From Congeria kusceri (taxonomy: Eukaryota > Mollusca > Bivalvia > Myida > Dreissenidae): a stretch of DNA of 64,000 bases. The translations under genes and the position numbers were made by a program. The stretch covers positions 50,290,081 through 50,354,080 of the forward strand of contig CM051034.1 of assembly GCA_027627225.1 (NCBI GenBank), read 5' to 3'. Shown piece by piece: positions 26,701 to 41,700 of the stretch (positions within the stretch are counted from its first letter, which is position 1; each line of letters starts with the position of its first letter). The notes under the pieces are model-generated. The model was not told the DNA's origin, made no database searches, and worked only from the letters and a program-made list of their open reading frames with translations.

Positions 26701-29700
26701 TTTTTCTGTACTTTCACCCTTGGAAACATTATACTGTTTTGACAGAATGCTTTGCATTGAATGCATCCTTATACAATGTATGATACTGTATGCTTTTCTA
26801 TTGTACTGCAAAATTAAAAAACTCAACAGTTTCTCAACAGTTTATTCTTCTTTAATATTGCATAGTTAAATGGGGATAATGACAGAATTAAGTATTTCGC
26901 AGAAATGCAGTCTCCTGGTACATATCACATCTACAAAATCTCGCGACTCCTTGAAAACTTGCCCACATTATACAGCATTTATACAATGGTAAATCATGAA
27001 CATTTCACTTATATTACAGTACGTGCCACGCGAAACACGCAAAGTTCGCGAAATGCGACGAGCCAATTTGATAGCGAAGCGCAGATCGCTCGCTGGCGAT
27101 GTCACGAATTTTCGCTAATTCTCACGACAAAAATCCGCTAATGTTCGCGAACTTTGTCCCGCCACGAATCGTGACAATAAAATAATTAGTAAAATGCACA
27201 CCAGACCTGTACGCAATATTTTCACTTAGCGGTGAATAAATAATTTGTGTTAGAAAACTTTGCGGAAATATTTTCAATGTATTCCTGTGAATTATATTAG
27301 CTACAAAATCATTCAAATTAAGATGTGAAAATTGTTGCAAAAGATTTAAAATATAAAAGAAATACACTTTTTATTGTATACATTTATCAATGTTCTAATA
27401 AAATTTAAACAACATAAAATACATAATTATAATTGCCTTATTTACAAATTTACTTGCGATGTGTACTTTACGGATAATACGTGTGTTTTTTTGTTTTTTG
27501 TTTTATTAAAAGAGATTGACAGTTTGGATAGAAGTGTTAAACGGTATTGCCTGTGTTGTTTTTGTCATTATGATTATCATGTGCCCGTGTTTTTCAGAAC
27601 TTATACAGAATGTTTGGCTACAGTGTGCAAACAAATATTTTTAAATATGAATAATTACATGTACTGAAAAGGAACATTAATCATTGATCGACAATAATAA
27701 CATTCATTATAAATGTACTAACTGTAATACATGTATGACCTAATTAGTGTGACTTTTTATGGAAAGTTATTGGTAAGATTAATTAAGTTATATCTAAATA
27801 TATCGGGTCATAATTTACAAACATTATAATATGAAACAGTAATAAAAAGTAATACAATACTACAACATATATTAATAAAAGGCGTTAAATGGGTGCTCGT
27901 TTTTCGTGCCTACAGTATATCAACAACAACAACAACACCATTTGTAGTTTAGTTTATAATCAAGATGAATGAAAGCGCAAATATAATTATGTGCTAATTG
28001 ACAAGAATATGTTATAACGCATAGTTTCACTGTTTGTTTTTTAACGCAAATTAATTAGAAAAAATACAGTGTTTATTGACAAACAAAAACAGATAGTTGC
28101 AAGAGGTGCTTGTTCCCTTTAGGCTTTCACGACCCCTGCCATTTTAAACAATAGACCGATCCGGGATTTGCCATGAATGGTTTAAATTCCTCCCCAGCTA
28201 TTGTTAAAGGATTAATTGCCATTCATCGAAAATCACAAACATTACCACGTGCTCATTTGAATATCACAAACATTATGCACATGCTCTTTTGTATGAAATA
28301 GTTTAACCGCTAAACACGTGATATCCAAGTGCGATGATTGGGTAACATTGCATATTAATTTCAATATAATTGACATTTGTGGAAGCGTCTATTAAGAACC
28401 GCTATCGAAGACCAGTCCACTGTCGCACAACATGTGCCTCCGGGTCGGTAACTGACACTGATTAGCGATAAGATAATGCGGATTAGCGAAAAATTGAAGA
28501 CTTTTTGAATCTATATTTTGTTCAACAAACACCCGCGTTGTGAACGCGAATAATCAAATATTCAATGATTTACCAGTTAACCGCCTTAATTATCGGAGAA
28601 CTGGTTATTTGTTGCCATCTTAAAAAAACTTATAGTATTATAATATAAAGACTGAATACACTATTGCTATGTCTTATGTAGGCTCTATGTAGCTTCATTA
28701 TCAATCGGGACAACAACTGGAATTTTAAATGACTATTAGAAAAAAAGAAGATACATCCCAAAATACATAAACATGAATAAAAACAAATTTAGATGCCACG
28801 ATCAGTTTGTTTGTTATATTGACACGTCAGTTAACACATTGGTGGCCTGTATACACAACATGTCCAAACACAGAAAGGTAGCTATTGTCAACACGCACTC
28901 ACCCCCACCCCTCACCAGGAACCGGTAATCTTTAGATCAAATGATGTTTTCTTTAGCAAACACCAAATTTAGAAGAGACTACAATAATCGTTGTGATGGC
29001 TTTGGTTTGATATACATTTGTATTTACATTTATTTTGTTTACCGATGAGTAAACAATAAGTAAAATTTATAGATACATGTTAAAATGAAACCATACGTTA
29101 CAAATAATTATAGACACTTACGTGTATATAACCACCTTCAATGCAACTCAAGTACGTGGTTATTATAAATTATTGAGTCAAAACGTCGGTGATTTGCATC
29201 TTAATGATGATTACAAATACGATAAAATTGAATATGCTGGTGCACCGGGGAGGATGACGTATATTTAGGTAAAAAATAAACTGAATGGATATTCTAAAAG
29301 AACAAATGTTTGAAATAATCAAACTTGAAGAATAAGTTAATAATGCGTTTTTATAATCATCGCAAGAACCCCGTATACACATTCACATAACAATCGAAAC
29401 AATTAATTAACGATTAACTAATGAATCATTTAAATGGAAATCAGTTAATATTATTGTGAAAGTGACATCAAATTCAAATTAAGCGAATAGGTGAAATGTG
29501 GCATATACGTAAAAGGGGTGATTATTTGTAGTGAACAAAAGAACAATCAGTGATTTATAATTTGTTAGTTGATTTTAATTATGATTAATGTCCGAATTGT
29601 AAATGTAAACTTAAACGTATATACAAACTATATAAATTCATTGTGACTTTTATATGCGGTTTCACTGTTTTCGTTGATTAATACTGTCAAATGATAGTGC

Positions 29701-32700
29701 TCTATTATCTAATTATTAATAACCGTAATATGAAGGATGCAAAATTAATAAACCGGTATCTACATTCAACATACACTGTGCGACACACAATGTAGAATGT
29801 TGCGAAAAGACTGTAAAAACTGTACATCTCTTAATTTAAAGAGCAGATTCACATATACCTGTAAAATCGCCACAAATCCCGACGAAATTTCCTGACATAT
29901 TCGTCGCGAAATCTCGCGCTGGGGCCGCCCGCTATATGGTCGCATATATTGCGAATGGTCGCGAACTTTCGTGACTTCGCTTCGTGAATTTTGATTGAAA
30001 GCTCGTCACGACAGTTCGAATTCTGAGGGTTTCGCGTGGCACATTTTACTACTGCTACAGAATTTCCCGCGCCCCTGTGTCCTGTATTTTTTTAAATATA
30101 ATAAAATGGTATATATGTTTATTAATTGTTTATATAAACAAGATCATTTTATTTAACAATTATTCAGTATTATTGATCTTTAAATGACATTTGTTTTTTA
30201 TTGTTTACTTATGGTCGAAACACCCATTTAAACACACTCCATTTGTTATTGTTGAATATTGCATAGTTTGGACTTTAAAAGGGGTGTTGAATACAAGACA
30301 AACAAAGTGAGGTTATTGTGAAATGTTAGACAAATGATGCAATTTAATGTCCACTGTTTAACATGAAATCAAATAAAATGGTTTTACATTGTCCGTTTAT
30401 TGTTTTCTTTTTGGTTGATTTTTATGCCCAACAAGTAGGAGGCATAAAGCATTGCACTTGTCCATCCGTCCATCCAGAAATTTTGTGGACTCAATTTCTC
30501 TACTAATGGGTGTATTTCGCTCAAACTTTCACAGCTGAAGAACCTTAATGTGTAGCTGACCGTAAAGGTAGAAATTTTGGCTGCTATCAATTTTGGCAGA
30601 ATTATGGCCCTTTGTCATTTTTCCACTATAAAATATATACTTCATGAAATTTTGTGGTCTCAACTCCTCTTTAACAGCTGGGCGGATTTCGCTCATCCTT
30701 AATGTGTATGTGATTGTAAAGGAAGGAATATTTTGCTCATACCAATTTTGGTAGAATATTGCCCTCTGTCATTGTTTCCACTATAGAATATATACCTTCC
30801 GAAATGTTTTGGACTCAACTCCTTTTTACCGTAACTGCTTGGCGGATTTTGATCAAACTTTCACAGCTGAAGAACCTTAATATGTAGTTGATCGCAAAGG
30901 AAGAAATTTTGGCAGCGACCAATTTTGGCAGAATTATGGCCCTTTGTCATATTTAGCTCGACTTGTCTAAAAAAAAATAGTCGATTTATTGTCGTCTGTC
31001 CCAGCGTCTTTTTTGGTTGAGCTTTTGTGATCACCTTTTGTCCGTCGAGCGTCGTCAACATCAACATTTACCTAGTGAACACTCTAGAGGCCACATTTAT
31101 TGGCCAATCTTCATGAAACTTAGTCAGAACATTTGTCCCAATGATATCTCGGCCAGTTTTGAAACTGGGTCATGTGGGGTCAAAAACTAGGTCACTAGTT
31201 CAAATTGAAGAAAAGCTTGTGCACACTCTAGGATTCACATTTTTTGCCCAATCAACATGAAACTTGCTCAGAACATTTGTTCTTATTATATCTCTGCTGA
31301 GTTCGAAAATGGTTCTGGTCTGTTGAAAAGCATGGCCACCAGGGGGGAGGGGGGGGGGCAGTTTTCCTTATATGGCTATAGGAAAAGCTTGTGTACACTC
31401 TAGAAGTCACATTTTTTTCCCAATCAACATGAAACTTGCTCAGAAGCTTTCTTCTTATGATATCTCGGCTGAGTTCGAAAATGGTTCCGTTCCGTTGAAA
31501 AACATGGCAGCCAGGAAGGGGGGAAGGGGCAGTTTTCCTTATATGGCTATCGGAAAAGCTTGTGAACACTGTAGAAATCACATTTTTCGCCCAATCAACA
31601 TGACACTTGCCCATAACCTGTGTTCTAATGATATATTGGCCGGGCTCGAAAATGGTTCCAGTCTGTCAATAAACATGGCCGCCATGAAACTTGCTCAGAA
31701 CATTTGTTCTAATGATATGTTGGCCGAGTTCGAAAATGGTTCCGGTCCGTGAACACTCTAAAGGTCACATTTTTTCACATTTTTTGCCTATCATCATGAA
31801 ACTTGCTCAGAACATTTGTTCATATGATATCTTGGCTGAGTTAGAAATTGTTCCGGTACATTGAAAAACATGGTCGCTAGGGGAGGGGAGGTGGTTCAGT
31901 TTTCTTTATATGGATATATTGCCAATTTTATAAAGCTTGTGAACACTAGAGGCCACATTTGTATCCCAATCATCATAAAACTGTCTCAGAACATTTGTCG
32001 CTATGATATCTCGGACAAGTTCGAACCCAGGTCACATGTGGTTAAATACTAGGTCACCAGGCCATATTGAAAAAAAAAACAAGCTTGCGAACAATTTAGA
32101 GGCCAAATTTTTAGCCGAATCTTCATGTAACTTTCTCAGAACAGTTAAATTCCTTAGCCAGTCAGGTGAGTGACATAGGGCCGAATAAGTTTTTTGTCAG
32201 AGTCAATATCTCAAACACTATCAGAGGTATCCATTTGAAACTTTGAATACATGTTTACTATCAAAAGGGTAATTCATTACAACAAGGCAGGTAACCCTGT
32301 GATTTGTATTTCCCTTGTTTGAACTTACAACTTTGAATATTTGGACATTTTTTGGTTAAATATAAAATTTCTCAATAACTATCAAAGACATTCAATTGAA
32401 ACTCAAGATACATGTTTATGGTGCTGAACCCATTCTGCAGACATGAGGAGGTAACTCTTTAAAGAATTTTGTTGGAGTTATTACCCTTTTCTCAACCTAT
32501 AATTTTCACATTAGGTCAAATTTCACAGTAACTATAAGAGGTATTGACTTGAAACTCGACATACTTGATCACAGTCATGAACCCGTTCTGTAGACAAGAT
32601 GAGGCAACTATATCAAGGATTTTGGTTGAGTTATTGCCCTTTTTTCAACTTAGAACTTAAGCTTTAGGTCAAATGTTTCAATATCTATAAGAGGTATCTT

Positions 32701-35700
32701 GAAAGTCAACACACTTCATCACAATGATGAACTCATTATATTAACAAAAGGAGAGAATACTATCAAATACGAGAAAGTTGAGCGTCCAGCACCCGTAGGC
32801 AAATATTAGTGTTGTTGACACACCGTTTGTATGTGTCCAAACATGTTTCGTGGGGGCATCCATGTCTGTGACACATCTAGTTTTTCGAGGGTTTGTTTCA
32901 TTGAGGTTCAGTGTTTTATACTACATGTATACAGTAAAGTTTTTTTGCTTGTTAACATATGTTATTATATCACCATTAATCGATGCTGTTGTTTTTATGC
33001 CCCGGGCATCTTAATACGGGAGGCATATAGTGATTGTCCTGTCTGTCTTTTCTTCCGTCCTTCTGTCCGTCAGTCTGTGACAAGTTTAAGTAGATATTAC
33101 CATTTTGTCTAGCACCAACACCGTTTACTTCAACACTTGGATACTTACACAGTTGTTGCTTATGACCATTCCTTATCCATCCATATCACCCAACCTCACT
33201 TTGACCTTGACCTAATTTGCACTTAGAATAATTCAAATGGGCTGTTTCTTGGTTAACTGGATTTTACCGTTTCGTCTAGCACCAACACCACTTGCTTCAA
33301 CACTAGGATACTTACACAGTTGTTGCTTATGACCATCCCCAATCCACCCATATCACACAACTTCACTTTGACCTTTACCTAATTTGGACTTATAATAATG
33401 CAAAAGTGCCATTTCTTGGTTAACTAGATTTTACCGTTTCGTCTAGCACCAACACCGCTTACTACAACACTTTGATATTTACACAGTTCTTACTTATGAC
33501 CAGTTTCACCCATATCACCAAACCTCAGTTTGACCTTGACCTTGACCTAATTTGGACTAAGACATGGGCTATCCAACACCAACCGGGGCCATGTGTGTTT
33601 ATCAAACACAGAATCTTGTTTTTAAGTTAACTTTATTTTACTGGGATTTTATGTATTTTTTAAATATGTTTCCCTAGAGCATTGCAGCATGTCAGAATCT
33701 GCTGATGACGCTGTAGTGGTCGAGAGAGCCTTGGGTAATACATCACCTTTGTTTGCATTTCCTCCCAATCTGACTGAAAGTGCATAATCTTCCTTTGTTA
33801 GATATGAAGACAACCTATGCAGTAATATATTTTTGGAATTGCGGATTTACAAAACATTGGTTTATATCTCAGCTTGCTTTTTCAGTTTCGTCTTTCTTTC
33901 AAATTGTGAAGGAAAATAATCTATATTTCTACAAGTTTTAGTATTTGAGTCATCCAACAATCACCATGAGGAGGCGTAAATAATACTTATTTACAATTGC
34001 TTAATTACGAACATATGTTTTTATACTTGTGAAGTACTAAGTTTCTTCTTCCTATTTGAAAACAATGAAAGCAAGGCTCTGATTGATTAGTTGACAGGTC
34101 ATCATAAGATGAGCTCTGATTGTCTGACTGAAAGGTCATCAGAATGTGACCTTCTATTAGTTGTCTTCAGATCCTAATAGATTAAGAAGCTGATTTTAAT
34201 CAGATTGCATTTCCTCCAGTTTTTCTAGTAACCTGGTATCTTTGTTTTTTGTAAATGATGTAGTGGAAGAAATTGCCCCATTTAATACAAATCCATATGT
34301 GCTCCACAAATTTAACTGTGATGGAAACCTTTTATGTTAAGTGGTATAGCATTAATAAGCTAAAATTAAAATAAAATAAAAAAACTATTAAAATAAATAA
34401 AAAATAGATAATGGGCAAAAGAAACACTTTTTTCTAATGATAAGTTGTAGGCTTTGTGAATTAAGACATAATCTTTCGAAAACTTCAATGATAGACAGAT
34501 ATAAAACTGTACCTTTTTTAATTTTCAGAAATATTAAAAAAAATCATTGAGTGATTTCATAAATTGAAGTTATCCTGTATAGTGTGCCAACATTATATAT
34601 TATACCCTATTTTGCAATAAGAGGTTGGCTTTCTGGGATATATGGCAATAAAAGGTAAGCTCTCTGGGAAATATTGCAATAAAAGGTTGTCTTTCTGAGA
34701 TATATTGCAATAAAGGGTTGGCTTTCTTGGATATATTACAGTAAGATGTTGGCGTTCTACAATATATTGCAAAATAAGGCTGGCTTTCTGTTACATATTG
34801 TAGTAAGGGGTTGTCTTTCGGAATTTTTTGCAATAAAGTGTTGATGTTTTATATATGTATTGCAATAAAGGGATGTCAATAGTTGCAATTAGGGGGTTGG
34901 ATTTCTTGGATAAATTAAAAAAAGAGAATGTCATTATGCAATATGTTGTAACATTGGGATATTTCATTGGCAATATATTTAAGGAAGGTTTTTTTTAGTA
35001 TTGGGCAATTTATTTGCATGAAGTTAGCAATATTTAATATATTTCCCATCTTGCTGCATATTCCTTGACTCTTTCTTCTGTAAAGAAAAGGAATCATTGG
35101 TGCCAAAAGTACTGAATGATTTAATTGCATGTGGTTAGCAATATTTTATGTTTATTCCGTCTTGCACTGACTGATGTTTGGGTTTAAATGGTTTATTCTA
35201 TGTTTTATTCGAACTTTCCTTTGTACTCCTTGACTCTTTCTTCCATTTATTATGCTCCCTGAAAAATTTTCAGTGGAGCATATAGTCGCCGCTTTTTCCA
35301 TCTGTCCGTCCATCTTTCCGTCAGTCCTTCCGTCTGTCCTTCCGTTCGTCCATCCTTCCGTCCGTCCGTTCCATTTTCTTGTCCGTAGTATTTCTGAGCA
35401 ACTTCTGACCAGAATTCAATAAATCTTCATTGGAAGCTTCATTACCAAGAGGAGGTATGCACTGAACCAGGACGTTTCGCTTCAATAATTTTTCTCAGAG
35501 TAATGGGACTTTGAAGTTTTCTTAAATAAGCATTTATTGCACAATTCTTGTCCGGTCTATTTCTACGCAAGTAATGGTCTGAATTCAATGAAACTTTTTA
35601 GGAAGCTTCATTACCAAGATGTGGTGTGCACTGAATCAGGGCGTTTATTTTTCTCAGAGTTGTGGGACTTTGAAGATTTCTGAAATAAGCATTTAGTGAA

Positions 35701-38700
35701 CAATTCTTGTCCGGTCTATTTTTATGCAACTACTGCTCTGAATTCAATGAAACGTAATAGGAAGCTTCATTAGTAAGAGGAGGCGTGCACTTAACCAGGG
35801 CGTTCCACTTCAATTAAATTTCTCAGAGTTAAGGAATTTTGAAGATTTATGAAATACGCATTTAGTGCACAATTCTTGTCCGGTCTATGTAAACGCAACT
35901 ACTGGCCAGAATAAAATGAAACTTTATAGGAAGCTTCATTACCCAGTGGTTGTGTGCACTGAACAAGGACGTTCTGTATAACAATTTGTCTTTGAGTTTT
36001 GGGACGATTTCTGAAATAAGTATTTAGTGCACAATTTTTGTCTTATTTATTTCTACACAACTACTGGCCAGAATACAATGGAACTGTATGTGATGCTTCA
36101 TTATAAAAATGAAGTGTGCACTGTACAGGATGTTCCCTTTCAGTGATTTTCCTTGGAGTTATGGGACTTTGGAGGTTGCTAAAATTAGTGTTTAGTGCGA
36201 ATTCTTTTCTGAGCTGTTTCTCAGCAATTATTGGCCATTACTCAATGAAACTGTATGGGAAGCTTCATTACCAAGAGGAGGTGTTGACTGTATCAAGATG
36301 CTCCGCTTCAATGATTTTTCTTACAGTTATGGGACTCGAATGATTGTTGAAATTAATATATAGAGCACACTTGTCTGGACTCTGCTCTTCTGATTGCATT
36401 CCCATTACTTTGCAAAGCGCATTGGGGAGCATCTATCAGTTCACTTATACGCTTATTCCATCTTGTCAGCCGGATATTTTAACGAAAAATCTCGGCTTAT
36501 AGATTAGCGAAAAACTGGTCGGTTGGGTGGGCAGTTGGGCGGTCGGGCGGGCGTTGCGATGTTGTTAACAATTTGCGTTAAAGTTTCGTATTTTTGTCAT
36601 ATTTTAAAACGTTCTTGGTCAATCTTCATGAAACTTTACATAAATGTTCCATGGATGGTCCTCTACCAAACCTGTGAAAATGGTTCCGCTTCACTGCACA
36701 AGATGACCGCCAGAGCTAAAAATAGAATTATGTCTAATGCCATTTTCTTCTAAACCTATGGCTAGATTTTAAAATAATTGTACACAAATGTTCGTTTAGT
36801 GTTCCTCCACCAAACTTATTCAAATGGTTCTGCCTCACTGCACAAAATGGCCACTAGAGCTAAAAATAGAAATTGCGTTTAAGTTTCGTATTCTTGTCAT
36901 ATTTTCAAAAGTTGTTGGTCAATCTTTATGAAACTTTACAGAAATGTTCCTTGGATGGTCCCATACCAAACCTGCGAAAATGGCTTTGCTTCACTGCAAA
37001 AGATGGCCGCAAGAGCTATAAATAGATATATGTCTTAACGCCATTTTCTTCTAAACCTATAGCTAGCTTTTCAAATAATTTTACACAAATGTTCGTTTAG
37101 TGTTCCTCTACCAAACTTATTCAAATTGTCCTGCCTCACCGCACAAAATGGCCACTAGAGCTAAAAATAGAATTTGCGTTAAAGTTTTGTATTCCTGTCA
37201 TATTTTCTAAAGTTCTTGATCAATCTTGATGAAACTTTACAGAAATGTTCCTTGGATGGTCCCATACCAAACCTGCGAAAATGGCTTTGCTTCACTGCAA
37301 AAGATGGCCGCAAGAGCTATAAATAGATATATGTCTTAACGCCATTTTCTTCTAAACCTATAGCTAGCTTTTCAAATAATTCTACACAAATGTTCGTTTA
37401 GTGTTCCTCTACCAAACTTATTCAAATTGTCCTGCCTCACCGCACAAAATGGCCACTAGAGCTAAAAATAGAATTTGCGTTAAAGTTTTGTATTCCTGTC
37501 ATATTTTCTAAAGTTCTTGATCAATCTTGATGAAACTTTACACTCTACCAAACTTATTCAGATGGTTCCGCCTCACTGCACACAATGGCCACTAGAGCTA
37601 AAAATAGAATTTGCATTAAAGTTTTGTTTTCCTGTCATATTTTCAAAAGTTCTTAGTCAATCTTCATGAACCTTTACAGAAATGTTCTTTGGATGGTCCT
37701 CTACATAACCTGTGAAAATGGTTCCGCCTCACTGCAAAAGATGGCCGCCAGAGCTAAACATAGAAATATGTCTAAACGCCAATTTCTTTTAGACCTATGG
37801 CTAGGTTTTCAAATAATTTCCCACCAATGTTCGTTTAGTGGTCCTCTAACAAACTCATTAAAATGGTTCCGCCTCACTGCACAAAATGGCCACTAGAGCT
37901 CGACATGAAACGTCCATACTTCTTCACCAACATTGACTTGTACATGTATCCCCATCGGGAAAATAAAAAATCCGGCTTTAATGCGGTTTCCGCATTTTTC
38001 TCTTGTTTTGAATAATGGTTTGGTAAAAAGGCATCCTTTCAAGGAATACAAAGGAAAAAAAAGAGTTTTATTTCTAGTTAGAAAACACAAAAACATAGAA
38101 TAACCATTTTGTTGGAAAGACAGGGTCCTTTCTTCTAATTAGGAAACTGAGTCCCATCCTTTTAGTGACAGTGGAATGTTTCACTTTGTTTTGACATTTT
38201 TCAGAGTTTTCCAAATTAAAATTATAACATTTACTGCAACTTAACCCTTAATATAGATTTTGTTCAATGTCCTTATTATCATATTAAGTTCATGTATGCA
38301 TTATTTCTAATCCAACAGTGTTCTTTAGAATAAACTGCTATGCACTTTAAACTAACGTCTCTATGATATATAATTAATGTTATATTCAATACATGCATGT
38401 TGAAATTCTTATTCTTACTCGATACTCGCTAATATTTCTATAGACAACACAATTTTCGTTGTGCAACTACCTAATAAACAACGCAAAAAGAAGTCCCGAA
38501 TCTGAGCGGAGCATAGAAAAAAATTACAAATTGCAAAAATATATGTCAAATCACGTATTAATCGAAATACTTTTCGCATTATCGTTGTTTATTGGCCAAT
38601 AAACAACTCTTTGTTGTTCTGATGCTTGGCTATTCAACAACTCGGGCTAACGCCCTTGTGGGTAAATTCTTACACATCAGAACTCCAAATTATTGTTTAT

Positions 38701-41700
38701 TGGCCGATAAACCACTATAAATCAAAATTATTTTAAAGCAACCAAAGTGCTGTTCATAATAAACTACACTTTGAACTACGTCTTAAAACACGGAGATATT
38801 TCTCTGAAATAGAGAAGAAGTACACTTCTGAGCAGGGAGGGGAATAGGGCTTATGTTAGGCCAAAGAATGATGGAATATTTTTTGTGTATTCTAGGAACG
38901 CCAAAGGACAATCGTTCAGTGTCTGAACCAGGTGACAATGAAAACGTGGAAGATGTGGAAATCATGTTACGCGACTACCAGCAGGAGTTAGCTGCCCCAG
39001 CCATTGACGGGAAGAACGTGGTCATCGTTGCACCCACTGGTTCTGGGAAAACAAGAGTGGCTTTCAAAATTATTCAGGTATATTACCTGGATAATAATTA
39101 TGTGTCTTAAAGGGAATGATTGACAAAACTTACCAATTGTGTCCATTACATGTAATCAAGTATTCAAAGTGAAATTATAATAATATTACTCAATTTTTGT
39201 TGACTTCTTGAAACTTGTAATTTTTACAAAAAATCCTTAATATCATAAATATTTCGAATTTATATCCTTTTAACTACAAAAACTTAAAAAAATGAACTAG
39301 GTACTTGATATTGACCTGTCTTAAGTATAATATATGAAGCAAATTACATATTTACAACACATTACTTTTCTTCAAAAAAATGTTCGATGACATTTCTGAT
39401 AAAAAAATCACAACTCTTCATTAAGTCATATGGTTATGTTCTGTTAAGTATGAGCATAATTTTGGAATTCGACATTTATTCAACTACTGTACACATTTAT
39501 TTCGGTTGTTTAGGAACATATACAAAGGCTTCAAGGTCATGGTATACCCAAGGTCGTGTTCCTGGTAAACCAGGTGGCGCTGGCAAATCAACAAGGGACC
39601 GAGTGTAAGAAACTGCTGCCCAAGTATAAGTGTCACACGATCACGGGCGATTCACAGAGGAACAAGAACGAGTACCTGAAGGACTTCATAGACAAGTGAG
39701 TCCTGCAGAGCTTTTGCTCTCCTCTGTATTAGTTGAGATAGTCCTGTAAACTGCGTCACTTGAAATTGTCTGGTAATACATGTTGAACAAAGTAGCGCTT
39801 GAAGTTTACCTTGAATCTGTATCACAAGCCCTTAAAAATGTATCACTAACCGTTTTTTCTGTTTCACTAGCCTTTGAAGCTGTATCACTTGCCCTTGAAA
39901 CTGTAAACTGTATCACTAGGCCTTGAAACGGTATCACTAGCCCTTGAAAATGTATCACTTACCCTTTAAACAGTATCACTAGCCTTTAAAACTGTATCAC
40001 TTGCCATTGAAAATGTAAACTGTATCACTTGCCCTTGAAACTGTAAACTGTATCACTTGCCATTGAAATTGTATCACTAGCCCCTCAAAATGTATCTGTA
40101 GCTCTTGAAATTTTATCACTAGCCCTTGAAACTGTAACTGTGTAACTAAGCCTTGAAACTGTATCACTAGGCCTTAAAACTGTTAACTATATATCAAGCC
40201 CTTGAAACTGTATCACTAGCCCTTGAAACTGTATCACTTGCCCTTGAAACTGTAAACTGTATCACTAGGCCTTGAAACTGTATCACTAAGCCTTGAAACT
40301 GTATCATAAGCCCTTGAAACTGTATACAAGCTCTTGAAATATCACTATAAATAAACTTCAGTTAACAGTATAAGTGAACATTATTTTGTAACTTGTATGT
40401 CTTTAAGAGCTACTTGAATCTATGTCACTTGTGTAAACTGTATTGCTGCAAATAGCTTCCATACGGTATCACATGAAATTACCCTGTTTAACTGTTTCAC
40501 TGAAAAAAGTCTCTAAAATAGTTCACATGAAATCATCCTGCAAACTGAATTACTTGAAATAGCCTCTAAACTGTATCACACGAAATTGGCCTGAAAACCG
40601 AAAATGTGAATCACTTGAAACAAAATCTTAACTATGTGACATGAGCTTAACTTGATAGGAACTTATTAAACAAAAACAAGGAACTGTCACTATAATTGAA
40701 TCATTGTTTATACCCCCGGCATCTTGATGCAGGAGGCATATAGTGATCGGCCTGTCCGTCCTTCCGTCCGTCCTTCCGTCCGTGACAAGGTTAAGTAGAT
40801 TTTGTCGTTTTATCTAGCACCAACACCGCTTACTACAACACTTTGATACTTACACAGTTGTTGCTTATGACCATTCCCTATCCACCCATATCACCCAACC
40901 TTACTTTGACCTTTACTGTGACCTAATTTGAACTTATAATAATTCAAAAGTGCCATTTCTTTGTTAACTAGATTTTACCGTTTTGCCTAGCAACAACACC
41001 GCTTACTACAACACTTTGATACTTACACAGTTGTTGCTTATGGCCATTCCCTATCCATCTATATCACCCAACCTTACTTTGACCTTAACCTTGACCTAAT
41101 TTGGACTTAATAATTCAAAAGTACCATTTCTTGGTGAACTAGATTTTACAGTTTCGTCGAGCACCAACACCACTTACAACAACACTTAGATATTTACACA
41201 GTTGTTAATTATGACCGTTCCCAATCCACCCATATCACCCAACCTCACTTTGACCTTGACCTTGACCTAATTTTGACTAAGAAATGGGCTACCCAGCACC
41301 AACCGGGGGCATGTGTGTTTATCAAACACAGAATCTTGTTTGTTCCACAAATTACCTTTAAACCTTAAAATGTTACAGTTTCGCTGCGTCTTTAAAAATC
41401 TCTCAGGGAATAAATATATGCATAGAAAATGTAGCTTTAAATTTAATGTCTGTCTTGCAATCAGGAAATCAAGAGTTTGATCCCGTCTCCGGAAATGTTC
41501 AAATGATCTTTTCAAAAGACACTGAGCTATGGTATCAGACTCGAAAGTATCTCAATTCAACACAATCAAACATAAAATAATTATGTTTAAACATATACTT
41601 TTTTGCTGCAGACGTGACATACTCGTCGTCACAGCCCAAGTGTTGTTGGACGCGCTGGTCAGGAAGGAGATCGAGAGTATTTTCCGATTCTCGCTAATCA

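Noticed and set aside
39387..39608. 73-codon ORF over exon 12 in another frame
   Set aside because: It is a frame shadow. Only the phase-0 reading from the acceptor at 39513 gives the helicase motif Ia peptide and joins exons 11 and 13.
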